Assembly (NCBI RefSeq): GCF_002843565.1
Contig: NZ_CP025257.1
Location: 248,001 to 312,000 of the forward strand
Direction: 5' to 3'
DNA from: Mesoplasma syrphidae
GTDB taxonomy: Bacteria; Bacillota_I; Bacilli_A; Mycoplasmatales; Mycoplasmataceae
Length of the DNA stretch: 64,000 bases
The first letter of the stretch is position 1, and every line of letters begins with the position of its first letter. Position numbers and translations under genes: made by a program. The notes under the pieces are model-generated. The model was not told where the DNA came from. It saw nothing but the letters and a program-made list of their open reading frames with translations, and made no database searches. Positions 41,826-53,476 of this stretch are shown here, piece after piece.

Positions 41826-44759
41826 TTATTCGCCTGCCTTTCTCATAGAATCAACATTTAGTGTTGAATATTGAAATTCAACTTGACGACCCACCTTATT
41901 TATTCACATTGCAGCTTTAAGAGTTTTAGATTCAGATTTTTTATATGCATCAAATTTATTTGATGTTAGTAATGCAATTGTTTTTGCATCAGTGTTCAAA
42001 ATAGTTGCATTGGGTGTAAATTTCAATTGCTCTTTATTAATTTGTGAGTTTTCTAATGCCTTGTAAGCATTTAAAACAGTTTTATTTCATTCTTTCATTC
42101 CAGAAGTATAGGCATCAGCTGGCCCTTTATAGTTACTAATTGAAACTTTTGACACAGCTTCTTTAATTTTTAAAGCGGTAGTTGAATCTGGGATATCAAA
42201 GTAGCGGCTCAATAAGTCTTCACTCTTTTTGCCATCACCCATAACTTCTGCAAAATAGTCTCACATTCATGAGGCATACCCAGGTAGGGAAGTATCACTG
42301 TCAGTTGTTAATGTTTTTGTGACATTATCAAAAATATTAAAATCATAGAATGACCCAACTGCTGTTGATTTGGCATATTCAGTTGCAATTGAACTGTTAA
42401 CCAAAAACTTTTGATATTTATTTGAAATTGATTGGTTCATATTTGCAATATTTTTAATTCCATATGCTCCATATAGATTATCTTTTAATTCTTGAGAATT
42501 TGCTTTTGGTTTTTCAGTTTCGCCATTACCACTTTCATCGTCACTCTCAGAAGACAAATTCTGCTGACCAGTTGTGCTTGTTCCTAATAAAGAACCGTTA
42601 ACAAGGAATGGTAAAGCTTCTTGTCCTGTGCTGGTTTCAGAAAGAGCAGCTAAATTTTTAAAACTTTCTACTTCTTTTAAATAAGTCGCTTCATTTTCTT
42701 TAAAAGTAACTTTTTTTTGATTTTCAACAACGTCTTTATCATTTAATAATTTGTAACCATCAATTCGTGAGAAATGTAATCCTGCACTATCAATAAAAGC
42801 AATAATTCCTTGTTCAGAATTTAAAACAACATAGTTTTTATGTTTAATAGGATCTTCGCCATCTTTTGCTTCAACAGGTGCTTCTGCTTCTATATGTTGA
42901 TTAATTTCTTGTAGCAAGTTATCCAAAAAGCTAATTGCCTTTGTAGCCTCTTTACGACGATTCTGAACTTTTTCACTTTCCCCAGGATTATTTCCAATAA
43001 TTGCACTTGCAATTGATTTAGCATCTTCAGTTCCAAAAGCATTTTTAATTAAAATTTCAGTAATTTCTTGCTCTGAAAGTTCTTTAGAGTCAATTGTTTT
43101 AGTTTCAGGACTTTCACTATTAATAAAATCGTATATAGAATACTTATATTCATTAGTGAAATCTTCAGTACTGCTATCCAATGTTAACAACTTTGTTTTT
43201 TTAGCAGCTGTATAGTATTCACTATTTCATTTATTAGCCAAATCTTCAGTTAACGAGCTTTGATCGATAATTCCACGATCATCACTTTTTCCTCGCATGA
43301 TTGTATCTCAATCTGTCATTCCTGCTTGAGCTAATGTCAAACTTGCACCACTAACTGAATTTGCTTCACCTTCAAGTGGATTTTGTGAGGCTTCAGAAGA
43401 AACACTAATATAATTTTGATAAAAATTTACAATTCCAGCTAAACGGTCAATATGTGCTTTAGTTTCATCGCTTGTTCCATCCATCTTATTTGGAATAAAG
43501 TTTTTTAATGAAATTGTTTTTGAATCAGCCACTGACCCTTTAAATGGAATTAATATTTCACTTAAAGCTACCGGTTTTTTATTTTGGTAGTAATTATCGA
43601 CTAAGAACTTTTGTGAATTTTTCATAAAACCAAAAACTCCAGAATCTGTGATTTGTTGTTCAATTCCATTAACTATTTTAGGAACGCTAGTTAGCAATTG
43701 AAAGTAATTTTCAGCTTCTTCATTTTTAGTATTTTTAAATTTTTTCTGACCTTCTTCGTATTTAAATTTTTTCAAAGAGCTTAAATTAGCTTTAAAGAAT
43801 TTTGAATTTCCATTAACAACAAGAGGTCCACTTGCTTCAGATTCATTAAAATTTTCGTCCATATGGTTTAACAAAACTTTAACATTATCAGTTGTTAAAG
43901 ACTTTGCTTGTTCAGCTGTGATAAATTCAAGTTCTGATAAGTCCAAAGTTGATGTCTTAACTTTATTTTCAAAAGCCGTCTCGTTTTTTATTGCTCCTAA
44001 ACCTCCAGAAGCATTAACAAGTTGAGATATCAAACTTGCAGCCCCATTATCAGTTTGAATTGCCTCAGTAATTTTTGTAGATAAAGTACTCATTTCAAAA
44101 GTTGCAAAAGTCGATGTAAAGTTTGCAAATAATGCTTTAAAGTCAAAGCTTTGTCACTCAACACCATTTTCTCAACTTGATGCAGCATATGAACTATTAA
44201 AACCAATAATGCGCTTTAAAGTTGCAAAGGCACTATTATCACTATCAGTAAGAATAAAATTATTTTTAAAAGCCTTTTCTAATGCGTCATTTTTAACATT
44301 AGGAAATAAGCCTTTTAAATATTTTCTTAAACCTTTTTCATCGTCTTTATAAGTAACATTTTTTAAAGTTTTATATTTATCATTAGCACGCCCCCAAATT
44401 GACACGGAATCATTGCTATTTGGAGTTCCTAAAAGAGTTTTTAGTTTATCTTGAAGCCCCTCATTAATATATAAACTTTTGTTATCATCGGTAAGCAATT
44501 TGCCTTCAGCAGCGTCTTGCAAAACCGCAACAGCAAAAAGATTATAAATATTTTTTAAATATTGATTAGAATCGTTAACAAATCCTCCATTATTTTGGTA
44601 TCATTCTAACAGTTTTTCTGAGTCAATTTTCAAATTTCCATTTTCATCAATAAAAATTGAATTTTCATCTTTTTCCTTTTCTGGACCACAAGCAACAACA
44701 AGCACACTGGTTGAGGCAGTGACTGATAATGCTCCTAAAATAGTTAATAGTTTTTTCAT
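41826..44759 (-). CDS. Large surface lipoprotein (P80-like position)
   Basis: 977 residues. Signal MKKLLTILGALSVTASTSVLVVAC with Cys24. Hydrophilic, helix-rich mature part with an acidic Glu/Ser/Gly stretch (SESDDESGNGETEKPKANSQELKDN). No catalytic motif was recognised. Its signal peptide is nearly the same as that of the next lipoprotein. First gene of a three-gene leftward operon ending in the HIT protein; by position it corresponds to P80 of M. hominis. Ribosome site is weak (AAGTGGTG). Confidence 0.8.
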
Positions 44760-44797
44760 ATTAAAACACCACTTTACTTTCTACAATATATAAAAAG

Positions 44798-44803
44798 ATT
44801 ATA
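44798..44803 (-). promoter_or_regulatory. -10 element of the lipoprotein-HIT operon
   Basis: TATAAT on the minus strand, 38 nt before the first start codon. Confidence 0.45.
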
Positions 44804-44844
44804 AAGTATTTTTAACTAAAAAGTTTAGTTTATTAATAATTGGT

Positions 44845-44850
44845 TATAAT
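44845..44850 (+). promoter_or_regulatory. -10 element of sufS-sufU
   Basis: TATAAT on the plus strand, back-to-back with the leftward promoter. It would give a leader of about 105 nt in which I see no recognisable structure. Confidence 0.45.
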
Positions 44851-44963
44851 TACTTTATAGGAATATATAACGCTTTTGAGCCACTTATTTTTTAAAGAAT
44901 GATATTAAATTATCAACAATATAAAATTAATAAAAATAACTAGAAAGGAGAAATGTCTTTTAT

Positions 44964-46190
44964 ATGAATAAAATTCGTAAACAATTTCCGATATTAACTC
45001 GAGAATCTAAGCTAATCTACTTTGATAATGGAGCTACAACTTTGAAGCCTAAATCAGTGATTGAAGCCGAAGAATATTATCTAAAAACAATTAGTGCAAA
45101 TCCTCATACAAATGATTATCAAATTGCATATCAAGCTAATGAAATAATTGCTCAAACTCGCCAACAAACTGCAAAATTTATTAATGCTGCTAGCTGTCAA
45201 GAAATCGTATTTACAAGTGGAACAACATTTGCAATTAACCAAATTGCTCAGGGAATTAAGAAAATTCTTAAACCCGGTGATGAAATTTTGACCACTAGTC
45301 TCGAACACTCAGCTAATCTTTTGCCTTGAATTGTTGTTGCTAAGCAAGTTCAAGCAAAAGTTAAAACTTTAGAATTAAATAGTGACGGAGGAATCAACCT
45401 TGAGGCATTGAAGCAAAAGATCACTTTGCAAACAAAAATTGTTACTTTTGCTCATGTTTCAAATACTTTTGGATATGAAAACAATGTTTTAGAAATTTCT
45501 AAAGTTATACGTAAAATTAATCCAAATGTCATTATTGTTGTTGATGCAGCCCAATCAGTTGCGCACACTGAAATTGACGTTCAAAAATGAGATATTGATT
45601 TTTTAGCATTTTCAGCTCATAAAATGTACGGTCCTTTTGGATTGGGAATCTTATGAGGAAAAATGGCGCTCTTAGATCAACTCGAACCACTGTTATATGG
45701 AGGTGGAATGAGTCTAACAATTGATGAAAATTTAGAGGACTATTATCTTGCAACAACACCTGAAAAATTTGAAGGTGGAACACCGAATATTTCAGCAATC
45801 TATGCTTTTCAAAAAAGCTTGGACTTTATTGAGAGTATTTCAATAAAAGAAATTAAAAGCTATGAAAAAATGCTAAAGCATTATTTTATTGATCAAGTTA
45901 AGCAAGCAAACTTGCAAGCAAAAATTGATTTTTACAATTTGGATAGTCTGTCGCCAATAGTAATTTTAAATGTTAAGGGAATTAATCCTCAAGATATTGC
46001 GACTTTTTTAGATTTAAAATATCATATTGCGGCACGTTCAGGCTCACATTGTGCTCGTCGAACTGTTGATTTAATTAATACCAAGGTCTCGTTAAGAATA
46101 AGTTTTGCAGTTTACAATACTGTTGAAGAAATTGATGTTCTAATTGAAGCACTTAAACATACTGATGAGTTTTTGGATGTATTATTTTAA
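44964..46190 (+). CDS. sufS: Cysteine desulfurase SufS/Csd
   Basis: 408 residues. PLP enzyme that takes sulfur from cysteine for Fe-S cluster or thio-modification. Motifs: IYFDNGATTLKPKSVIEA (usually LDNAATTQKP), NPHTNDYQIAYQANE, FTSGTTFAINQIA, SLEHSANLLPW, VDAAQSVAHTEIDVQ, the PLP Lys in FLAFSAHKMYGPFGLGILWGK, and the active Cys in RSGSHCARR. The enzyme belongs to group II. AAAGGAG lies 13 nt before the ATG, a long spacing. It is followed by sufU after 14 nt; no sufB, sufC or sufD is visible, as in other mollicutes. Confidence 0.95.
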
Positions 46191-46204
46191 ACAAAGGAGG
46201 AAAT

Positions 46205-46636
46205 ATGATTGATATAACAAATGATCAGCTTTTGCGAGACATTATTATGCAACATTTTGTAAATTCTAGAAATAGAGGTTTTGAACAAAAACCTCAAAGT
46301 TTTTATCAAGATTTACGCTCTGAAAGTTGTAGCGATGAACTCACTTTAGAAATTTTTAAAACAGATAATGATGGTTTTGAAATTAAATTTGAAGGGAGTG
46401 CTTGTGCAATTTCAACTGCTGCAACTGATATTTTAATTTCAATGATTTTTCAAAAATCTGATCTTGAAATTAAGACCCTGTTAGCAACTTATGAAAAAAT
46501 GATTGAGACTGGTGAAATTACTAATTTAAATTTATTAGGAGAGTTAATAGCTTTTAAAAATATTTTCAAACAAAAAAATCGAAAGACTTGTGCTTTGTTG
46601 GGAAGTAAAGGGCTTAAAAGTTTATTTAATTTTTAA
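46205..46636 (+). CDS. sufU: Fe-S scaffold / sulfur acceptor SufU (IscU/NifU N-terminal family)
   Basis: 143 residues. Three conserved Cys are present: Cys42 (ESCSDEL), Cys67 (GSACAIS) and Cys129 (RKTCALLG). The family's NPxCGD motif here is SESCSD, so Gly is replaced by Ser while the Asp is kept. SufU takes sulfur from SufS through a zinc site. Only sufS and sufU remain of the suf operon, so the pair probably serves a reduced Fe-S or tRNA-thiolation need. Confidence 0.92.
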   Translation: MIDITNDQLLRDIIMQHFVNSRNRGFEQKPQSFYQDLRSESCSDELTLEIFKTDNDGFEIKFEGSACAISTAATDILISMIFQKSDLEIKTLLATYEKMIETGEITNLNLLGELIAFKNIFKQKNRKTCALLGSKGLKSLFNF

Positions 46637-46684
46637 TAATAAAAAGAATTTCAAAATTAGTGGTTTTTAGGTAATAAAATTTAT

Positions 46685-46690
46685 TATAAT
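46685..46690 (+). promoter_or_regulatory. -10 element before the cyclo-ligase gene
   Basis: TATAAT, 40 nt before the start codon. No terminator was seen after sufU, so read-through is also possible. Confidence 0.4.
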
Positions 46691-46729
46691 AATATTTATG
46701 AACTGCCATAACATAAGGAGCTATTTCAA

Positions 46730-47383
46730 ATGACAAATAAACCACAATTAAGAGAGCGCTATTTGAAAGTTCGTTCAATGTTGTCTCAAAAATACTTAGA
46801 AGAATGTAATAAAAAGATTACTAGAAAAGTAATATTTTTCATCGAACATTATAAATTAAAGCGTATTGGAATTTTTTTGTCATCTAAAAATGAACCAGAA
46901 ACTCGTGAAATCATCAAGTGATGTTTTAATAATCAAATTGAGGTTTACGTACCCCGTTGCTTGACTGGAATATTAGAAATGAATTTTCGCTTAATTAAAA
47001 ATTTTGATACTGATATTGAATATAATCCGGAGTATAAAATTTATGATGGTAGTGCCAATACACCAATTTTAAAAAATTCTAATGACCTGGACGCATTATT
47101 TATGCCGTTAGTAACTTATGATAATAAATTGGCTCGAATTGGAAATGGTAAAAGTTTTTATGATATTTGAATTGAAAAAATGAATTATCAAGGTTACAAA
47201 ATTGGATTAAGTCAGTCAACTCAATTGACAAATACCCCAATTATTACTGAAGAGCATGATTTTAATATGAATTTTGTAATTACTGAAAAAGAAGTTAATG
47301 TTGCTATGGTTGAAGAAGCGGAAGAAGAATTTGATTATGATGTGACGCTTTGAAGATTTAATGATGAAACAATTGATAATTAA
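46730..47383 (+). CDS. 5-formyltetrahydrofolate cyclo-ligase
   Basis: 217 residues, slightly long for the family because of an acidic C-terminal tail (EEAEEEFDYDVTLW). ATP-dependent conversion of 5-formyl-THF to methenyl-THF. Motifs: LRERYLKVRSMLS at the start (K/R-ATP contact), IGIFLSSKNEPETREII, VYVPRCLTG, DALFMPLVTYDNKLARIGNGKSFYD, the last matching the G-x-G-x-G-x-YD loop. The product feeds the folate used by TrmFO-type and formylation enzymes. Confidence 0.88.
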
Positions 47384-47390
47384 GGATTAA

Positions 47391-47418
47391 GAAGTGCACC
47401 AAGTAGTGCATTTTTTTT
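47391..47418 (+). terminator. Terminator of the cyclo-ligase gene
   Basis: TGCAC (47395-47399) and GTGCA (47406-47410) followed by eight T. Confidence 0.72.
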
Positions 47419-47427
47419 GTTTTGGAA

Positions 47428-47433
47428 TATAAT
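47428..47433 (+). promoter_or_regulatory. -10 element of pgi
   Basis: TATAAT, 40 nt before the pgi start. Confidence 0.5.
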
Positions 47434-47472
47434 TTATTAATATAAAAGATTTACAGAAAGAAGAAAATAGGG

Positions 47473-48759
47473 ATGATTAAAGTCGATTTACAATACAGTG
47501 GGTTAAAAGATCTAAAAACTGAAATTAGTGAAAGCAAAATTATAGAAATTCATAACATGATTCAAAACAAAAGTGGTCGTGGAAATGATTTTCTAGGATG
47601 AGTTGAATGACCAGAAACTTTTGACAAAGAAGAATATAATGCAATGAAGCAAGCAGCAAACCAATTACGTTCAAAAATTGACACGTTGGTAGTAATTGGA
47701 ATCGGGGGATCATATTTGGGAGCTCGTGCAGCTGATGAAATGATTCGTGGATTAAATCACATTGATAAAGTTAAAGTAATTTATGCTGGGCATACAATGA
47801 GTTCAACATACGTAGCACAATTAACTAAATATTTAAAAGATAAAAACTTTGGAATTTGTGTTGTTTCTAAATCGGGAACAACAACTGAACCAGGAATTGC
47901 TTTTAGAAGGTTAGAAGAACAATTAATTTCTCAAGTGGGGTTGGTAAAAGCAAAGGACTTGATTGTTGCAGTAACTGATGCTAGTCGCGGAGCATTAAAA
48001 ACTTTAGCAGATCAAAAAGGTTATCAAACGTTTACAATTCCCGACGATATTGGAGGGCGCTTCTCTGTCTTAACACCAGTAGGAATTTTCCCATTGTTAG
48101 TAGCCGGAGTTAATACTGATAATATTTTTGCTGGAGCATTGGCAGCTAAAAAAACTTTAAATGCTAATGATTTGTCAAACCCAGCTTATCAATATGCTGC
48201 TGCTCGTTATTTAATGAATCAAAAAGGTTATAAAGCTGAAGCACTAGTGACTTATGAGTTACAAATGCAATTACTGAATGAATGATGAAAACAGTTATTT
48301 GGTGAATGTGAAGGTAAAGAAGGCAAAGGACTATATCCAACATCAATGGTATTTTCAACTGATTTACATTCATTGGGTCAATGAATTCAAGAAGGTACTC
48401 GTAATGTTTTATTTGAGACAGTTATAAAAGTTAAAACTCCTGTTTTAGATGCAAATGTTCCAGTTGATCAAGCCAACTATGATGGATTAAATTATTTAAC
48501 AAATAAAACTTTCCATGAAATTAATTCAATTGCGATTGAAGGAGTAATTGATGCTCATGTTAATGTTGGTAAAATGCCAAATATCGTTCTGGAATTTGAA
48601 AAAATGGATGATGTCCAATTTGGATACTTAGTTTATTTTTTTGAGTTAGCAGTGGCAATGAGTGGATATTTATTAGATATTAATCCATTTGATCAACCTG
48701 GAGTTGAAGTTTATAAATATAATATGTTTAAACTATTGGGAAAACCTGGGGTTAAATAG
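47473..48759 (+). CDS. pgi: Glucose-6-phosphate isomerase
   Basis: 428 residues, typical of the shorter Firmicute form. Second step of glycolysis. Motifs: [19 protein letters not shown] (sugar-phosphate-binding SIS fold), [48 protein letters not shown] with the catalytic His/Glu environment, and the C-terminal Lys region [14 protein letters not shown]. The Shine-Dalgarno is weak (AGGG next to the ATG). Confidence 0.96.
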
Positions 48760-48778
48760 TTTAAGAAAAGAAATGATA

Positions 48779-48810
48779 AAAAGTGTGAAATTCTTCACGC
48801 TTTTTTGTTT
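48779..48810 (+). terminator. Terminator of pgi
   Basis: AAAAGTGTGAA (48779-48789) and TTCACGCTTTT (48794-48804), loop ATTC, one G-U pair, tail TTGTTTT. Confidence 0.75.
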
Positions 48811-48913
48811 TCAAAAACTTTTTTCAAAACTAAAACTTTTTCTTACAAATAATATAGTTTGTTTCTTATTTAAATGTTTTGCTTATTATGAGGATAACAA
48901 AAGGGGGCAAGGA

Positions 48914-50329
48914 ATGCGTAAATTTACAATATCAATGCAAGCTGTTTTATTAGGTTCGATTGTTTCAACAAGTGTTGTTAGTTGTATTAAACCAAAATAT
49001 GCTCATGGACCTGCTGGACAACGAGTGCTATTAGTAACTGATGGAGGAAATTTAAAAGACAAGTCTTTTAATGAAAGTTCTCATAACGCTATTATCAAAT
49101 ATGCCAATGAAATTGACCAATGAAATAATACCAAAGGACTTAGTTATAATGCTGAACCCAACTATGTTGAAGCAACAGATCATAATGCAAGTGCATTTAT
49201 TTCTGGATATAAAATGGCTTCGTTTAAAGGAGCAGATGCGATGGTTTTAGCAGGATTTATGCATGCTGGAACAATTGAAACTGCCTCTAAGTTGATGAAA
49301 GATAAAACAGTAATTTTAGCTGACGGAGTTGCTGATTATTCAAATGGGAAAAATCAAAATGTTATTAGCATTAGTTTTAATTCTGAATTGGCGGGATTTG
49401 CAGCTGCTTATGATGCTGCAATTTGGGCTAATCAAAATTTGGATAAAGTAGATCATCATAATAAAGGAGTTATTGCAATCGGAACTTTTGGGGGAATGTC
49501 TTCAAAATATTCAGTTGATAACTATTTATGAGGCTTGATGTTAGGAATTGAAGTATTCAATCGCATTCATCAAAGCGATATTGAAGCAAAACTCTATAAA
49601 AAAGTTGTCTTAGCAAATAACTATATTAATAATAAGTATGCAGATGTCAAGGACACAAAAGTTATGGGTCCCAATGATTCACGTTGATTTACCCAAAGTT
49701 TTGCATTAGGTGGAGCCACACGTTCAGGAATTTTAAATCGGTTAATTGAACACCAAAAAGCTGATGTGATTTTCCCTGTAGCTGGACCTCAAATTTTGGA
49801 TGTTATGAGTTATAGTAATACCAAATATTTACCATATATCATTGGAGTTGATACAGACCAAGTCAATTCATTTCCTGGTTACAAAAATCGTTTTATTAAT
49901 AGTGCTGTTAAGCATCTTCCAAATGCTATTAGTGACGAACTAAAACGTAGCCGTTCGTTAAAAACGGCACAAACTAAAACGGGAGCAACTATAAAAGTTA
50001 ATCAAATTGATATCGATAATTTACAAGACTTTCCAGCTGATGATGGAACAGTTGCCAAGACTCGTGCATCTTGATCAGTTTCTTCTTTTGGAGGTGCCAA
50101 TTTATCACAAAAAACATATATCAAAATATCTGAAATACCAGATAAGGATGCTAACTATACTCCAATCAAATTATTATCAGAAACAATTAAAGATGAGTTT
50201 GCTAGAACAGGAAGTGAGACTTCTCAATATTTAGATGGAAGTACCATTGCTAAAGCTACAGAAGCAATTTTTAAACTTCCAAACTATCAAAAATATATTC
50301 ATAAAATAACTGAAAACGGCTTTGAATAA
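48914..50329 (+). CDS. BMP/PnrA-type substrate-binding lipoprotein
   Basis: 471 residues. Signal MRKFTISMQAVLLGSIVSTSVVSC with Cys24. The mature part begins with the BMP family pattern VLLVTDGGNLKDKSFNESSHNAI and has GADAMVLAGFMHAGTIETA, SFNSELAGFAAAYDAAIW, GVIAIGTFGGMSS and VIFPVAGPQILDVMSY. The family binds nucleosides (PnrA, BmpA) or related ligands for ABC import; the partner ATPase and permeases are not in the window. A longer-than-usual C-terminal part after about 330 is present. Strong GGGGGCAAGG upstream. Stop is 17 nt from the GH18 gene, so one operon is likely. Confidence 0.88.
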
Positions 50330-50346
50330 TAGGAGGGAAAAGCATA

Positions 50347-53300
50347 ATGAAAAAAATTTTGACACTTTTGGGAGCAATCAGTTTAGCCACAACCACTGGA
50401 CTTGCTGTTGTTGCATGTAATAATCAAAAAGAAAGTTTAAAAGAACGAGAATTAGAAAAAGAAGTTCAAACCCTTAAAGATAAAATTAAAAAACTTGAGT
50501 TTGATCTTGAAGCTAATAAAGAACAGTTGGATTCAACTAAGTCTAAACTTAAAGATTTGGTAACAAAGTTGGATGAATTAAAAAATAACCAAAAAGGTGG
50601 TTATGGAAAAATTAGCATTGAGGCAAGTGAAGCTAGAAAAAAAGCAATTGCCAATCAGGAATGACAATCTGTGCTTCAACAAGATTATTCGTTAAGTAAA
50701 AAATCACAAAAAGCTTTGAATTATTCTCCAACTAAAGATACTTTTAGTATTGCTAAACTAATGAACAATCAAAATGACGTTTCAACTTTAGCACATAAAA
50801 ATATAATTCAAATAAAAGACCGCTTAGAGTTTACTCCATATGCTGATATTGGGATTGTTGAAGACACGGTCGAATATTTACTTAAAGAAAAAGGACGTCC
50901 CGGAGCATATCGACAAATTGCAAAAGACGAATTGCAGAAAAATAATTCTTCAATCATTAATTATAATCATTTAGGGAAAATTGCCACAAACAGTAAAGTG
51001 ATTACTGAAGCTAGTGAAGTAACATTAGGATTTATGCAAAATGCCTCTGATACTGGTGAGTTAGTACCAATGTGAAATGCAGCTCCAGCAAAAGATAATT
51101 TAGGAATTTTAGCAGATCAAGCAAATGAAACTGAATATGCAAAATGGTTTAATGATCGCTACAGAAGTTGAACCAATCAAACTGAAACTGGTAAGTTACA
51201 ACCAAATAATGTTCGAATTTCATTTGGACCATTTGCTAATGCGTTATGACACAATGCGTGACTTAACAATAAAACTCCAGAGCAATTGGCCAGCGTTTTA
51301 GAAAAGATTGCTAAAAAATATAATACTAAAAAATTTGACTTTTATTTTGCTGCACCATACTTATCAAAAAATGGAGATCATGCCTCTTCACAGCGACTAT
51401 TAGCTGCAGCATTAAAAATTTTAATTGAACGTGACAATAAATTTGATGTTCAACTATCATTGGTTGTTTCAACAAAATGAGGAATTTCAATTAATCCAGG
51501 TTTATCTTCATCAAGAGATTTAAAACTTTTAGGGGATGAAGCTTATCCATTGTATAACTTTACAAAATATTTAGGGCTAAATTTTAGACTAAATCTAGTA
51601 ACTGGTTATTTAACCGAAACTGATTCACTTCAACTTGGTCAAAGATGAGAAGTTGAAATTATGAAAGAAGCAATTCTCGCTTCACGTAAAAATTGAGTTG
51701 AAATGCATCAAGCTTTTAATTCAGTTTCAAAAAGTGACTTACCATCCGAAAAAGAAATTTCTCGAAGAATTAAGGTCACACCATGAATTGGCCGAAGAGC
51801 TGAAAAAGCAAGCTATAACTTTACTCCTGAAAGTGCAATTGAGTTGCGCGAGTTTGCAGAACAACAAAATTTAGGTGGTATTGGAATGTTTTACATTTCC
51901 CGTGATGTTCCAAGCGAATTTCAAAAGAAAGGTAATTCTATTTATAACTTAAGCGATGATAATGCTTTAAATCAAAATATTCGTTCAGGTTCAGGATTTA
52001 AACAGTTTACTTATGCAAAGGCCCTAAATGGAACTTTAAAACGTGAGCACTTGGTTCCCGAAGCTCAAACAAAAGCTGAAATTAGGGTAATTGGGGGAAT
52101 AGATTATCAAGAAGACATTGAAAAAGTTAAAGCTTTAGACAATATTGAAAATGACAGTCATGTAATTGTTAGTGAAGTTGGTGGCGGCATCTCTGATGAC
52201 AAAAATCCACCCAATTGAGAACCACCAAGTGGCCAAAATACTAGCATGTATAAAACTTGAAAAGATGCTAATCCAAATCGTTCAGAAAAAATAGTTCGCA
52301 AAGCTGTTAAAAATAAAAATACCTATTATTCACCATATTTAGATGCTGGTTTATATCAAGGTAATGATATTGTCAAAATTATAGAAGAAGTTCCAGCAAT
52401 GGATCACTTAACATTAGCGTTTGTTCAGCAGGTTAATCAACATGGAAATAAACTTGAAATGTCAATTGCTGGACAAGCTAAAAATAACGAGGGATATGCA
52501 TGATGAGAAGAAACACAATTATGAGCAAAAATGCTTAAACCATTAGTTGATAAAAATGCTTTTGAAAATATTAAAGTTGCTTATGGAGGAGCTATAACTG
52601 GAGGATTTACTGAAAAAAATCCATGAACTTTAGCTAATAAGCTTCACTCCAATGATTCTGCTAGAGCTCAAGAAGTTTTAACTGAAGCTTTAGTTGGATA
52701 TCAACAAGAACTTGTTGATATTGTTCAAAAATATAACAATAAAACTGTGCAAATGCCTAAAGCAATTGACTTTGACATTGAAGGGCATGCTCAAAGTTTA
52801 GATGCTGATAATCGTTTATTGGCAAAAACGTTAGCCGATATGAAAAAAGCAGATTCTAGTTGAGATTTCTCAATTACGTTACCAGTATTGCCTACAGGAT
52901 TAACTGTTGTTGGTTACCATGTAATGGATATTTTTATTGAAGAATATCATAAAGCAGGGCTTGCCCAAAAAGACTTACCAATTATTAATTTAATGTTAAT
53001 GGATTATGGTGATGGATTTTATAGACATGCTAGAGATGTTCGCAAAGTAACTAATTTCCAATTAGCAAAAGAGGCCGTTGAAGCAACTAAAGTTAATCTA
53101 GAAAATAGCATTATTAAGCATTTTAAAACAGTTGAATTAAAGAATTTGTATTCTAAATTGGCAGGAACACCAATGATTGGAGTTAATGATACGATTCAAG
53201 GAGTATTTACTCTAGAAGATGCCAAAGAAATGTATAATTGAGCTCATGAAATTGAATTAGCATATGTTTCAATTTGATCAATGAATGATGATCGTGGATT

Positions 53301-53418
53301 TAATTTAGATTCTAAAAAACCAAGTGCCAAAACTTTAACTAGTCATGGTTTGACTTATCTCAAAGAATACGATTTTTCAAAAGCTTTTGCTGGTAATTGA
53401 AACAAAATTGGAAAATAA
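50347..53418 (+). CDS. Lipoprotein with two GH18 (chitinase-like) domains
   Basis: 1023 residues. Signal MKKILTLLGAISLATTTGLAVVAC, Cys24; a Lys/Glu coiled coil at about 30-85. The C-terminal GH18 barrel (about 685-1015) has an intact catalytic DxDxE: Asp808-Phe-Asp810-Ile-Glu812 (IDFDIEG), preceded by VAYGGAITGG, and ends with AYVSIWSMNDD (the GH18 W strand). A first, related domain (about 275-580) shows the same landmarks, VRISFGPFANALW and GGIGMFYISRD, but the motif reads Asp331-Phe-Tyr333-Phe-Ala335, so the acid/base Glu is lost. The protein probably degrades or binds chitin or related N-acetylglucosamine glycans at the cell surface. AGGAGGG precedes the ATG. Confidence 0.82.
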
Positions 53419-53423
53419 CTTAC

Positions 53424-53450
53424 AAAAAATGAGGTAAGCCTCATTTTTTA
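53424..53450 (+). terminator. Terminator of the BMP-GH18 operon
   Basis: AAAAAATGAGG and CCTCATTTTTT with a TAAG loop, just after the stop codon. Confidence 0.8.
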
Positions 53451-53451
53451 T

Positions 53452-53457
53452 TATAAT
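53452..53457 (+). promoter_or_regulatory. -10 element of the dUTPase gene
   Basis: TATAAT directly after the terminator and 19 nt before the start codon, giving a very short leader. Confidence 0.45.
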
Positions 53458-53476
53458 CTTGATAAGAGGTGTAGAA

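Noticed and set aside
44851-44963. Riboswitch in the sufS leader
   Set aside because: About 110 nt of A/T-rich sequence without conserved stems that I could recognise.
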